Shown here in pieces: positions 54,045-61,503 of a DNA stretch of 61,503 bases. Below the pieces are notes generated by a model. The model was not told where the DNA came from and did not search any database. It worked only from the letters and a program-made list of their open reading frames with translations. Numbering within the stretch: position 1 is the first letter of the stretch; each line of letters starts with the position of its first letter. The stretch comes from an uncultured Muribaculaceae bacterium. GTDB taxonomy: Bacteria > Bacteroidota > Bacteroidia > Bacteroidales > Muribaculaceae. Position numbers and translations under genes: made by a program. The stretch covers positions 1-61,503 of the forward strand of contig CAJTXL010000020.1 in assembly GCA_910583525.1 (NCBI GenBank), written 5' to 3'.

Positions 54045-56785
54045 TGACACAAAAGGCTCTCTTGGCTGCAACAGTCCTCACCTTCGCGGCAAACATCTCA
54101 GCCAAAGAATACTACACCAAATCGCTTGAATTCCCTGCCGACGCCACCGTCGAACAAAAAATCGACATGGCATCGCGGCTTGTCCCCTCGCCGAAACAGC
54201 TCGCATGGCAGGACCTTGAGATGACGGCCTTTCTCCATTTCGGCGTAAACACTTTCACAGGCCGCGAATGGGGCGACGGCAGCGAAGACCCGGCAATATT
54301 CAACCCGTCGCGGCTCGATGCCGACCAATGGGTAAAGACTCTCAAAGACGCCGGCTTCGGGCTGGTGATTCTCACCGCCAAACATCACGACGGCTTCTGC
54401 CTTTGGCCCACGAGAACGACTAAACACTCGGTGGCATCATCGCCATGGCGCCAAGGTCGTGGCGACGTGATGGCCGAACTGCGCCGCGCATGCGACAGAT
54501 ACGGCATGAAACTCGGCGTATACCTGTCGCCGTGGGACCGCAACGCGCCTTGCTACGGCGACTCTCCTGCCTACAACGACATGTTCGTCGAACAACTGAC
54601 CGAACTGCTCACAGGCTACGGACGCATCGACGAAGTATGGTTCGACGGCGCCTGCGGCGGAGGCCCCAACGGCAAAAAACAGGAATACGACTGGCAGCGG
54701 TACAAGAAAACCATCGAAACCCTGCAGCCCGACGCCGTAGTTGCCATCATGGGCGACGACGTCCGCTGGGTAGGCAACGAAAAAGGCATGGGGCGCGAAA
54801 CAGAGTGGTCGGCAACGGCTCTGACGCCGGGAATATACCCGGAAGCGAACGCATCGAACAGCCGCCTCGGCATCTTCGGAAAAGCCCCCGACCTCGGAAG
54901 CCGCCAAATCGTCGCGAAAGCCGAAAAACTATATTGGTGGCCCTCTGAAGTCGATGTGTCAATCCGCCCGGGATGGTTCTACCACGAGCGTGAACAGCCC
55001 AAACCTCTACGGCAGCTTGTCGAAATATACCTCAACTCCGTCGGGCGCAACTCAGTGCTCCTACTCAACATTCCGCCCGACCGAAACGGCCTTATCGCCG
55101 ACGCCGACGTAGCCCGTCTCGCCGAATTGCGCAAATGGCTCGACGCCAATTTCAGCCACAACCTTGCATCCAAGCCCAAAGGCCTATGCGTTAAAATCAA
55201 AGACAAAAAGCCCGTCAACACCATAGTGCTCGGCGAAGACATTTCCAAAGGACAGCACGTCGAGGCCTTCACCGTCGATGCGCTCATCGACGGCAAATGG
55301 AGTCAAATATGCGCCGGCACCACTATAGGGCGCAAACGCATCCTCACATTCCCCGAAGTCCGCGATGCAAAAGAACTGCGGCTCAACATCGCATCGTGCC
55401 GTGGCAAGGCAAACATAAAGACTTTAGAAGCCTACAACATCACCCTGCCAGTCGAAGTCAACGCAACGCTCTCAGGCTACCGTACCGTTCCGCCGACCGA
55501 CTGGAGCGTGGTATCGGCAAGCGGACCCGTCGCCGACGCATACCGCATATTCGACGACAGCGACATGCTCTTCTGGCAAAGTCCGGCCACAAAAGGCGAA
55601 AAACAAATCACCGTCGACATGAAACAGACTCGCCCCATAGCAGGTTTCACATACGCTTTGCGCGGCGACGGCAAACTCGACGGCACTGTGCTCCACTACC
55701 GCTTCGAAACAAGCCGCGACGGCATCGAGTGGACTGTAGCAACGACACCGGGCGAGTTCAGCAACATAATGCACAACCCCATCGAGCAGAAAGTATACTT
55801 TCCGACAGTCCTCGAAGCACGTTACTTCCGTTTCACGGCCATCGACGAAATCGACGGGCGCGACTTCGTCACCGTCGGAGAAATACGCATTCTGACACCC
55901 GACAGCGCACGTGCACCAAAAGACAACGAAACGAGCCTCTATAAAGACCCCTCGCTCAAACTTGCCAAAGGCGCACCCCACCCCGGTGCAAAAGGCTGGA
56001 AATTCCATGTCTCACACGAATTTGACGCTCCCCACGGCACCGTAGGCCTGCCCGAAGGTTGGGTGCCGCAGAACGGTGCGCACGTGGCACGCAACGCACG
56101 CATCGACAACGACTGCTACATCTCCCGTGGCGGATACCTCCGCATGGAAAGCCACCTTCTCCCCGACAGCGTCGACAACACCCACGGACGCATGGTAAAG
56201 CATGCCACATACGCCTGCCGCACCGCACCGAAAGGCACCGGCGGCCATTGGTGCGACTTCACCGAAAACATGCGCATCGAAGTGCGCGCCCGCCGCTCAT
56301 CGACCGTAGGCATAAACGACGCACTATGGTTTATGGGCAACAACAGCCGACCCTGGCCCGACAACGGCGAAATCGACCTCCTCGAAAACCCCAAGAAAGA
56401 AGTAAACGACCGCGCACACTTCACTCTGCACTCAAAGAACCACCACGCAGGCGTTGTCGGAGGCAAAGGAAGCACCACCGCAACCCTCGACCTCGATGAC
56501 ATGACCGACTGGAACATCTACTGGCTCGAATGGCTGCCCGAAACCATCCGCGGCGGCGTTAACGGCCACACCTTCTTCGTCCACAACAAAGGCGACAACG
56601 GCAACACCGACTGGCCATGGAGTGACCCCGAAGCCTTCTTCATGCTCATGACAAGCGGCCTCTCGACAAATCCCTCGGCATGGCCCGGAGCCGTAAAATC
56701 AGAAGAATGGGACCCGTACAACCCTCCGCACATGGACGTCGACTGGATTCGCGTATTCATCAACGACGACTACACCGCCCGATAA
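54041..56785 (+). CDS. Fusion enzyme: GH29 alpha-L-fucosidase and GH16 endo-glycanase
   Basis: The 914-residue secreted protein begins with signal MMTQKALLAATVLTFAANISA. Residues of about 40-370 form a GH29 barrel (FLHFGVNTFTGREWG, AKHHDGFCLWPT, nucleophile Asp202 in VWFDGACGGG). Two F5/8 type C-like beta-sandwich modules follow (about 375-495 and 500-630). The C-terminal third (about 640-910) is a GH16 jelly roll with the catalytic triad Glu777-Asp779-Glu782 in NGEIDLLENP and the supporting YWLEWLPETIRGGVNG and VDWIRVF. GH29 removes fucose. GH16 enzymes of gut bacteria include endo-acting O-glycanases that cut internal beta-galactosyl bonds of mucin chains. It is the last gene of the operon, translationally coupled to GH2. 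Confidence 0.9.
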   Translation: MMTQKALLAATVLTFAANISAKEYYTKSLEFPADATVEQKIDMASRLVPSPKQLAWQDLEMTAFLHFGVNTFTGREWGDGSEDPAIFNPSRLDADQWVKTLKDAGFGLVILTAKHHDGFCLWPTRTTKHSVASSPWRQGRGDVMAELRRACDRYGMKLGVYLSPWDRNAPCYGDSPAYNDMFVEQLTELLTGYGRIDEVWFDGACGGGPNGKKQEYDWQRYKKTIETLQPDAVVAIMGDDVRWVGNEKGMGRETEWSATALTPGIYPEANASNSRLGIFGKAPDLGSRQIVAKAEKLYWWPSEVDVSIRPGWFYHEREQPKPLRQLVEIYLNSVGRNSVLLLNIPPDRNGLIADADVARLAELRKWLDANFSHNLASKPKGLCVKIKDKKPVNTIVLGEDISKGQHVEAFTVDALIDGKWSQICAGTTIGRKRILTFPEVRDAKELRLNIASCRGKANIKTLEAYNITLPVEVNATLSGYRTVPPTDWSVVSASGPVADAYRIFDDSDMLFWQSPATKGEKQITVDMKQTRPIAGFTYALRGDGKLDGTVLHYRFETSRDGIEWTVATTPGEFSNIMHNPIEQKVYFPTVLEARYFRFTAIDEIDGRDFVTVGEIRILTPDSARAPKDNETSLYKDPSLKLAKGAPHPGAKGWKFHVSHEFDAPHGTVGLPEGWVPQNGAHVARNARIDNDCYISRGGYLRMESHLLPDSVDNTHGRMVKHATYACRTAPKGTGGHWCDFTENMRIEVRARRSSTVGINDALWFMGNNSRPWPDNGEIDLLENPKKEVNDRAHFTLHSKNHHAGVVGGKGSTTATLDLDDMTDWNIYWLEWLPETIRGGVNGHTFFVHNKGDNGNTDWPWSDPEAFFMLMTSGLSTNPSAWPGAVKSEEWDPYNPPHMDVDWIRVFINDDYTAR

Positions 56786-56805
56786 ACACATCCGTCGGCC
56801 GACAA

Positions 56806-56841
56806 ATCCGCACTGCAATTGCTGCCGTGCGGATATTTTTT
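56806..56841 (+). terminator. Terminator of the glycan operon
   Basis: ATCCGCAC and GTGCGGAT form a stem around a 13-base loop, followed by seven T residues. Confidence 0.88.
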
Positions 56842-56886
56842 TGCGTTTTCTCAACATTTGTAAAGAGCCGATGTCATAAAAAGCAC

Positions 56887-56894
56887 TAATTTTG
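56887..56894 (+). promoter_or_regulatory. -7 promoter element (TAATTTTG)
   Basis: Exact TAnnTTTG 49 bases before the receptor gene at 56944. Confidence 0.65.
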
Positions 56895-56943
56895 CGTCTG
56901 TAAAAAAAGAGACATATTTCTATTCATCTACAGTCACAATCTT

Positions 56944-59013
56944 ATGAAAACATCACTTCTCACCATTGCCCTGGTGTGCGCCTTGCCGGCATTGGCACAG
57001 CCACAGACGCCCGACAGCATACACGAGCTAAGCGAAATCGTCGTCAAAGCGCCTAAAGTAGTCCGCAAAGCCGACATGGACCTCTACTACCCCTCGCAAA
57101 GCGCGGTCGACAACTCCAAAAACGGCATGCAGCTGTTGCGCAACCTCATGATACCCACCCTGAGCGTCAACGACGCCATGGGCTCCATCTCGGCCGCAGG
57201 GCAATCGGTGCAGCTGCGAATCAACGGCCGCGAAGCCACTGTCAGCCAGGTGCAGGCACTGCTTCCACAGACCATCAAACGGGTCGAATGGCTCACAAAC
57301 CCGGGCTTGCGCTACAAAGGCGCCGACAAGGTGCTCAATTTCATCGTCACCAACCCGACCGTAGGCGGCTCACTGCAGACAATGGCACGCCCTGCCCTCA
57401 ACCAGGCATGGGGGTTCTATATGGCCGATGCAAAGTTCAACACAGGGCGCTCGCAATGGGAAATCGGAGCCAACTTCAAGCTCACCGATAAGATAAAAGT
57501 GCACCGCGACTACACCGAGACCTTCACAAAGCCCGACGGAACATCGCTCACCCGTACCGAAACCCCTCTCGGCGGCTCCATGGACAACTCCTTCGGCATG
57601 GCATGGGCATCATACAGCTATATAAAACCCGACACCACGGTCTTCTTCATCGAAGCCACAGCCAACCACAAGTTCAGCGACAAATTCAAATACGACGGAC
57701 TGCTAAGCCTCAGCGATGGCTCCGAAAACATAAGGCTCACCGACATCCACGGCGACAAAGGCACAACGCCAAGCCTCTCGGCATACCTCGAACAGCATTT
57801 CCCCGGCAAACAGACGCTCGTCGTCGATTTCCAAGGCTCGTTCTACTTCGGGCGAACATACTCCGACTACATCGAAAAACGCCCCGATGCCACAGCTTAC
57901 CTCACCGACATCCACACCGCGATTAAAGACCGCAACCAGGCATACGCCATAGAGGCCGACTATATAAAGAACTGGAAAAATTCACGCCTCACCGCCGGAG
58001 CATCGTACACGGCAAACCGCAACCGCTCGACCTACGAAAACCTCGGCGGAAAGATATTCCACCAACGCCAGGACAAAGTCTATTTCTTTGCCGAATACCT
58101 GCGCCGAATCGACAAAGTCACGCTCTCGGCAGGTCTCGGTGCTCAATATACCGACTTCCTCTTCAAAGAAACAGACCAGGGAAACAGCTCATGGAACCTG
58201 CGTCCGCAAGCAAACGTAAACTATGCCATAAACCAAAAACACCAGCTCTCGCTGGCATTCCAGTCCTGGCAGTCAGCACCGTCGCTGGCCGAGACCAACA
58301 TAGCCCCGCAACAGCTCGACGGCTTCCAGTGGCGCATAGGCAACCCCGACCTGAAGACATCGACATCATACATGCTCACCCTACGCTACAACTTCATCGT
58401 GCCGAGAGTGAGCGGCTCGTTCGGCATACGCGCCTTTACAAGCCCCGACGCCATCACACCCCTGCTCTATTGGGACGCCGACCGCCTCGTCACTACCTAC
58501 GAAAACAGCCGCGGCCTACAGAACCTCTCATTCTTCCTCGCTCCGCAAATCGACATCGTGCCCGAATGGCTCGCCGCAAGCGGTTATCTGCAATACCGCG
58601 CCGAACGCATGCGCGGCACCGGCTACAGACTCTACAACCACGCATGGAGCGGAAACGTAAACCTGCAGCTGATGCACTGGGGCTTCGTGCTCAGCGGACA
58701 ATACGTCCGCGCTCAGAAAGACCTATGGGGCGAAAAAATATCATGGGGCGAGAATCTTTCAATCATCGACCTCTCCTACAACTGGAAAGAATGGCAGTTC
58801 AGCGCAGGCGTCATCATGCCCTTCGGCAAATACGACCAAGGCTCGCGCTCGCTCAGCCGGTGGAACACCAACGAGACGCACATGCGCCTCGACATGCGCA
58901 TGCCATACATCTCCCTCAGCTACAACCTGCAATGGGGACGGCAGAAACACGGCGCACGCAAACTCGTCAACGCCGACGCCACCGTCGACCAGTCCACCGC
59001 CGCAGGCCGCTAA
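56944..59013 (+). CDS. Outer-membrane beta-barrel receptor, TonB-dependent-like
   Basis: The 689-residue protein has a signal peptide (MKTSLLTIALVCALPALA) followed by a TonB-receptor-type plug (HELSEIVVKAPKVV, then GQSVQLRINGREATVSQVQAL, in parts). A long beta-barrel of the outer-membrane-barrel family 3 type runs to the C-terminus with many aromatic strands. It lacks the N-terminal carboxypeptidase-regulatory domain of SusC and has no SusD partner, so it is probably a stand-alone receptor. The ligand is unknown. It has its own promoter and is separated from the glycan operon by a terminator. Confidence 0.85.
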   Translation: MKTSLLTIALVCALPALAQPQTPDSIHELSEIVVKAPKVVRKADMDLYYPSQSAVDNSKNGMQLLRNLMIPTLSVNDAMGSISAAGQSVQLRINGREATVSQVQALLPQTIKRVEWLTNPGLRYKGADKVLNFIVTNPTVGGSLQTMARPALNQAWGFYMADAKFNTGRSQWEIGANFKLTDKIKVHRDYTETFTKPDGTSLTRTETPLGGSMDNSFGMAWASYSYIKPDTTVFFIEATANHKFSDKFKYDGLLSLSDGSENIRLTDIHGDKGTTPSLSAYLEQHFPGKQTLVVDFQGSFYFGRTYSDYIEKRPDATAYLTDIHTAIKDRNQAYAIEADYIKNWKNSRLTAGASYTANRNRSTYENLGGKIFHQRQDKVYFFAEYLRRIDKVTLSAGLGAQYTDFLFKETDQGNSSWNLRPQANVNYAINQKHQLSLAFQSWQSAPSLAETNIAPQQLDGFQWRIGNPDLKTSTSYMLTLRYNFIVPRVSGSFGIRAFTSPDAITPLLYWDADRLVTTYENSRGLQNLSFFLAPQIDIVPEWLAASGYLQYRAERMRGTGYRLYNHAWSGNVNLQLMHWGFVLSGQYVRAQKDLWGEKISWGENLSIIDLSYNWKEWQFSAGVIMPFGKYDQGSRSLSRWNTNETHMRLDMRMPYISLSYNLQWGRQKHGARKLVNADATVDQSTAAGR

Positions 59014-59057
59014 AACAAAGCTCAGCCCTAATCGCAAAACCATAAAATTTCGCCGCC

Positions 59058-59082
59058 TGTAGGGACATGTCTTCGGCATGTG
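59058..59082. repeat. REP-like single palindromic unit, copy 3
   Basis: TGTAGGGACATG-TCTTCGG-CATGT is a single unit of the palindrome seen at 3021 and 46961. It lies 25 bases before the promoter of the Fic gene. Confidence 0.75.
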
Positions 59083-59106
59083 TTGCCGGGTTCGCAAAAA
59101 AATCCG

Positions 59107-59114
59107 TAATTTTG
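59107..59114 (+). promoter_or_regulatory. -7 promoter element (TAATTTTG) of the Fic gene
   Basis: Exact TAnnTTTG 29 bases before the ATG at 59144. It supports that start over an earlier in-frame ATG at 59078. Confidence 0.7.
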
Positions 59115-59143
59115 TGTCCAAAGGAACTCGAACAGCAGACGCT

Positions 59144-60031
59144 ATGAACCAAGCCCACTCAAAAAAATCCATACGCTTCTTCAACGACAGAGAAGTCCGT
59201 GCCGTCTGGGACGATGACAACAATTGCTGGTGGTTCTCGGCAACAGACATTGTCAGAGCAATAAACAACGAAGAAAACTACGTCAAGGCTGCCAACTATT
59301 GGCGGTGGCTCAAACGAAGACTAAAACAAGAAAATCTTCAGTTCGTGAGCGGCACTCACAAACTGAAAATTGTGGCGGCAGACGGCAAAAAATACAATAG
59401 CGACGCACTCTCGGCAGAAGATATAACGCTCTTGGCAAAACACTACCCCAACAACCGTGCCGGTGCGTTCTTAGACTGGTTTACATACAGCGACAACACC
59501 ATCGACGGACAAAGCCGAAAAAAAGCATACCAGCTATACGAAAGCGGCATTCTGCGCCGGCTCGAACCCGGCACCCTGAAATGCCTGCAACAGATACACG
59601 CCTACATCTTCGGCGGCCTGTTCGATTTTGCCGGACAGATTAGGACAAAAAATATATCAAAAGGCGGTTTTACATTTGCCAACTGCATGCACTTTCCGCA
59701 GACGCTCCTCTCAATAGAACGCATGCCCGAGACCACATTCGACCAGATAATGGATAAGTACGTCGAGATGAACGTGGCGCATCCGTTCATGGAAGGCAAC
59801 GGCCGCACTACGCGCATATGGCTCGACATAATGCTCAAACGCTCGTTGAAACGATGCGTCGACTGGAGCAAAATCGACAAAAACGAATATCTCGAAGCCA
59901 TGCGCCTCAGCGTAGCCGACAGCACGCAAATCAAACGCCTCGTGGAGCCGGCACTGACCGCAAAAATCGATGACCGCGAAATGTTCATGAAAGGCATCGA
60001 CTATTCATATTACTACGAACAAAACGACTGA
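59144..60031 (+). CDS. Fic-domain protein with N-terminal Bro-N-like domain
   Basis: The product is 295 residues from MNQAHSKKSIRFFNDREVRA. The first 110 or so residues resemble the BRO/phage-antirepressor N-domain (WWFSATDIVRAINN, NYWRWLKRRL), usually DNA-binding. The C-terminal two-thirds is a Fic fold (GGLFDFAGQIRTKNISKGGF). It has a complete catalytic motif HPFMEGNGRTTR at residues 213-224, so AMP-transfer from ATP to a target hydroxyl is expected. An inhibitory helix with the S/TxxxE pattern is not clear, and no separate antitoxin gene is adjacent. It may be a solitary regulator, a phage-related protein or a toxin controlled by its own N-domain. Confidence 0.87.
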   Translation: MNQAHSKKSIRFFNDREVRAVWDDDNNCWWFSATDIVRAINNEENYVKAANYWRWLKRRLKQENLQFVSGTHKLKIVAADGKKYNSDALSAEDITLLAKHYPNNRAGAFLDWFTYSDNTIDGQSRKKAYQLYESGILRRLEPGTLKCLQQIHAYIFGGLFDFAGQIRTKNISKGGFTFANCMHFPQTLLSIERMPETTFDQIMDKYVEMNVAHPFMEGNGRTTRIWLDIMLKRSLKRCVDWSKIDKNEYLEAMRLSVADSTQIKRLVEPALTAKIDDREMFMKGIDYSYYYEQND

Positions 60032-60107
60032 AAGATAAGCAGGCAGAATACCGACAACACACCCGAAAATGTAGAGAGGGGGTGACGCCACTACCCCAAA
60101 AAAACAG

Positions 60108-60138
60108 CAAAGCCCTCTGCAATCTGCAAAGGGCTTTG
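60108..60138. terminator. Bidirectional terminator between the Fic gene and rplI
   Basis: CAAAGCCCT and AGGGCTTTG form a 9-bp stem between convergent genes, with A- and T-rich flanks. Confidence 0.8.
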
Positions 60139-60168
60139 ATTTATGGTATTGTCGCGGTAGCGGCCTGA

Positions 60169-60615
60169 TTATTCGGCTACTACTTCGAAGGGGATTTCTA
60201 CGCTGACTTCTTTGTGAAGCTTGACGGTGGCGGTATAGTTGCCGACTTCTTTGACAGCTTCTTTGATGTCGATGATTTTGCGGTCGACGGTGAAGCCTTT
60301 CTTTTCGAGCGCTTCGGCAATCTGGATGTTGTTGACAGAACCGAAGATAGTGCCGGTGGCGCTTGTCTTGGCTCCGATAACCAAATCTTTAACCTCGGCC
60401 AGCTGAGCTGCAAGAGCTTCGGCGTCGGCTTTGATTTTGGCGAGCTTGTGGGCGCGCTGGCGCTGGTTTTCGGCGAGCACTTTAAGTGCAGATGCCGATG
60501 CTATAACGGCTTTACCGGTAGGAATGAGGTAGTTGCGGCCGTATCCGTCTTTTACTACAACGACGTCGTCCTTGTATCCGAGGCCCGAAACGTCTTCTTT
60601 GAGAATAATCTTCAT
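60169..60615 (-). CDS. rplI: 50S ribosomal protein L9
   Basis: L9 binds 23S rRNA at the base of the L1 stalk. The 148-residue length is standard. The N-terminal domain shows MKIILKEDVSGLGYKDDVV and VKDGYGRNYLIPTGKA, followed by the long connecting helix (AENQRQRAHKLAKIKADAEAL in part) and the C-terminal domain (IFGSVNNIQIAEALEKKGF). It is the last gene of the rpsF-rpsR-rplI operon, 19 bases after rpsR. Confidence 0.98.
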   Translation of the reverse strand: MKIILKEDVSGLGYKDDVVVVKDGYGRNYLIPTGKAVIASASALKVLAENQRQRAHKLAKIKADAEALAAQLAEVKDLVIGAKTSATGTIFGSVNNIQIAEALEKKGFTVDRKIIDIKEAVKEVGNYTATVKLHKEVSVEIPFEVVAE

Positions 60616-60634
60616 AATATTTCCGGTAGAGGGG

Positions 60635-60904
60635 TTATTTCATCAGGTCGGTTACGTAAGGCAGAAGGGCGAGGTGACGGGCACGTTTAACGGCCTGTGC
60701 CACGCGGCGCTGGAACTTCAGCGAAGTGCCTGTGATGCGACGGGGAAGGATTTTGCCTTGCTCGTTGAGGAATTTTTTGAGGAACTCGGGGTCTTTATAG
60801 TCGACGAAGTTGATGCCGAAACGTTTGAAGCGGCAGTATTTTTTCTTTTTCACGTCGACCGACATGGGAGTGAGATATCGGATTTCAGATTGTGCTTGTG
60901 CCAT
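60635..60904 (-). CDS. rpsR: 30S ribosomal protein S18
   Basis: S18 pairs with S6 on the platform of the small subunit. The 89 residues include the conserved KKYCRFKRFGINFVDYKD, FLNEQGKILPRRITGTS and LKFQRRVAQAVKRARHLALL (in parts). It lies three bases after rpsF and is co-transcribed with it, the usual arrangement in bacteria. Confidence 0.98.
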   Translation of the reverse strand: MAQAQSEIRYLTPMSVDVKKKKYCRFKRFGINFVDYKDPEFLKKFLNEQGKILPRRITGTSLKFQRRVAQAVKRARHLALLPYVTDLMK

Positions 60905-60907
60905 TGT

Positions 60908-61273
60908 TTAGTCCTCCTTGTTTTCTACGGGTTGGGCTTGGGGTTGGGCGGCACGGCGTGCACGGCGCTTGGCGGCATACTGTGCTGCATATTTGTCCTG
61001 ACGGAATGTGAGCCAGCGGAGCACACGTTCGTCGCGGCGGAATGCTGTTTCGAGCTTGCGGATGACCTGGGGGTCGGCGTTGAACTCGATAAGGCTATAG
61101 AAGCCTGTTGATTTCTTGTCGATGGGGTAAGCCAACTTGCGGAGGCCCCACTCTTCGCTGTTCACAATCTCGGCACCGTTGTCGGTGAGGAATGTAGCGA
61201 ATTTTTCTACCGCTTCCTTCATCTGTGCATCAGACAAAACGGGAGTTAAAATGAAAACGGTTTCGTACTGCAT
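60908..61273 (-). CDS. rpsF: 30S ribosomal protein S6
   Basis: It binds 16S rRNA with S18. The product is 121 residues from MQYETVFILTPVLSDAQMKE. A longer in-frame start would begin at the promoter itself, so the internal ATG is preferred. The fold signatures are EEWGLRKLAYPIDKKSTGFY and RDERVLRWLTFRQDKYAAQY, and the tail is alanine- and glutamine-rich. It is the first gene of the ribosomal operon. Confidence 0.97.
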   Translation of the reverse strand: MQYETVFILTPVLSDAQMKEAVEKFATFLTDNGAEIVNSEEWGLRKLAYPIDKKSTGFYSLIEFNADPQVIRKLETAFRRDERVLRWLTFRQDKYAAQYAAKRRARRAAQPQAQPVENKED

Positions 61274-61321
61274 TTTAGGTTGATAATTAAGTGTTTGTTT
61301 GCGGATATGTTTTTCCGGCTG

Positions 61322-61329
61322 CAAAGGTA
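61322..61329 (-). promoter_or_regulatory. -7 promoter element (TACCTTTG) of the ribosomal operon
   Basis: Exact TAnnTTTG on the minus strand, with CTTG (one mismatch to TTTG) 20 bases upstream. The leader before the rpsF ATG is about 45 bases. Confidence 0.75.
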
Positions 61330-61381
61330 AGAATTATTTGGCTCATAAGCAAGTTCCGAAACCCTTTTAATTTTTTTTGAC

Positions 61382-61463
61382 AGGAGTACAGGAGAACAAC
61401 TGGTTAGTTTTTTTATACAGAAGAACAAAAGTTTAAAAACAAAAATGTTTCTCCTGTTCTCCT
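61382..61463. repeat. Imperfect inverted repeat at the window end
   Basis: AGGAGTACAGGAG (61382-61394) and CTCCTGTTCTCCT (61451-61463) match at 12 of 13 positions across an AT-rich 56-base gap. No gene is seen between 61330 and the end. It may be regulatory, a remnant terminator or chance. Confidence 0.35.
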
Positions 61464-61503
61464 CCTATGTTGCAAACCAAACGGATTAACATTTTTAACA
61501 TTC

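Overview
The window looks like a chromosomal segment of a fairly GC-rich member of the Bacteroidales, most likely a gut Muribaculaceae-type organism. The evidence is a SusC/SusD pair, a hybrid two-component regulator, many promoters of the TAnnTTTG type used by Bacteroidota, secreted proteins that share a type IX-like C-terminal module, and gut-glycan enzymes. The species cannot be named from sequence alone.

Layout. 1-450: a multi-hairpin repeat (copy A) and a terminator. 451-9216: a secreted beta-helix protein, a secreted esterase-like hydrolase, a 1476-residue modular surface protein and glutamate dehydrogenase. 9292-12384: a secreted GH2 beta-galactosidase. 12567-19365, minus strand: a FucP-like transporter, glycerate kinase, then formyl-CoA transferase, oxalyl-CoA decarboxylase and an AEC-family carrier. 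The last three form an oxalate-degradation operon in the same order as E. coli yfdW-yfdU-yfdV. 19799-22331: ribonuclease Z, tRNA adenosine deaminase and lpxB. 22312-26418: small membrane proteins, a sodium-coupled symporter, class II fructose-bisphosphate aldolase and an outer-membrane barrel. 26533-30773: an accessory patch after tRNA-Pro(GGG). It holds two further copies of the multi-hairpin repeat, one inverted and one split by a complete 1.8-kb IS1182-type element, then a DUF4160 gene with an in-frame stop, a DUF2442-HTH protein and an alpha/beta hydrolase.

30762-56785 is a polysaccharide-utilization locus for sialylated, fucosylated and sulfated host glycans. On the minus strand a GH33 sialidase, a hybrid regulator and an anaerobic sulfatase maturase overlap end to end. 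On the plus strand are an unknown secreted protein, a LamG-GH18 protein, a BACON-like lipoprotein, SusC (frameshifted as given), SusD, a serine-type sulfatase that needs the maturase, GH20, GH2 and a GH29-GH16 fusion. Together they can bind host glycans at the surface, cut chains internally, import oligosaccharides, and remove sialic acid, sulfate, hexosamine, galactose and fucose. 56944-61273: an outer-membrane barrel receptor, a Bro-N/Fic protein and the rpsF-rpsR-rplI operon.

The strongest unexplained signals are the three-copy structured repeat whose hairpins covary between copies, a hybrid regulator lacking both phosphoacceptor residues (His to Tyr, Asp to Ser), the GH29-GH16 fusion, and a 24-bp palindrome over the promoter of the DUF4160/DUF2442 pair.
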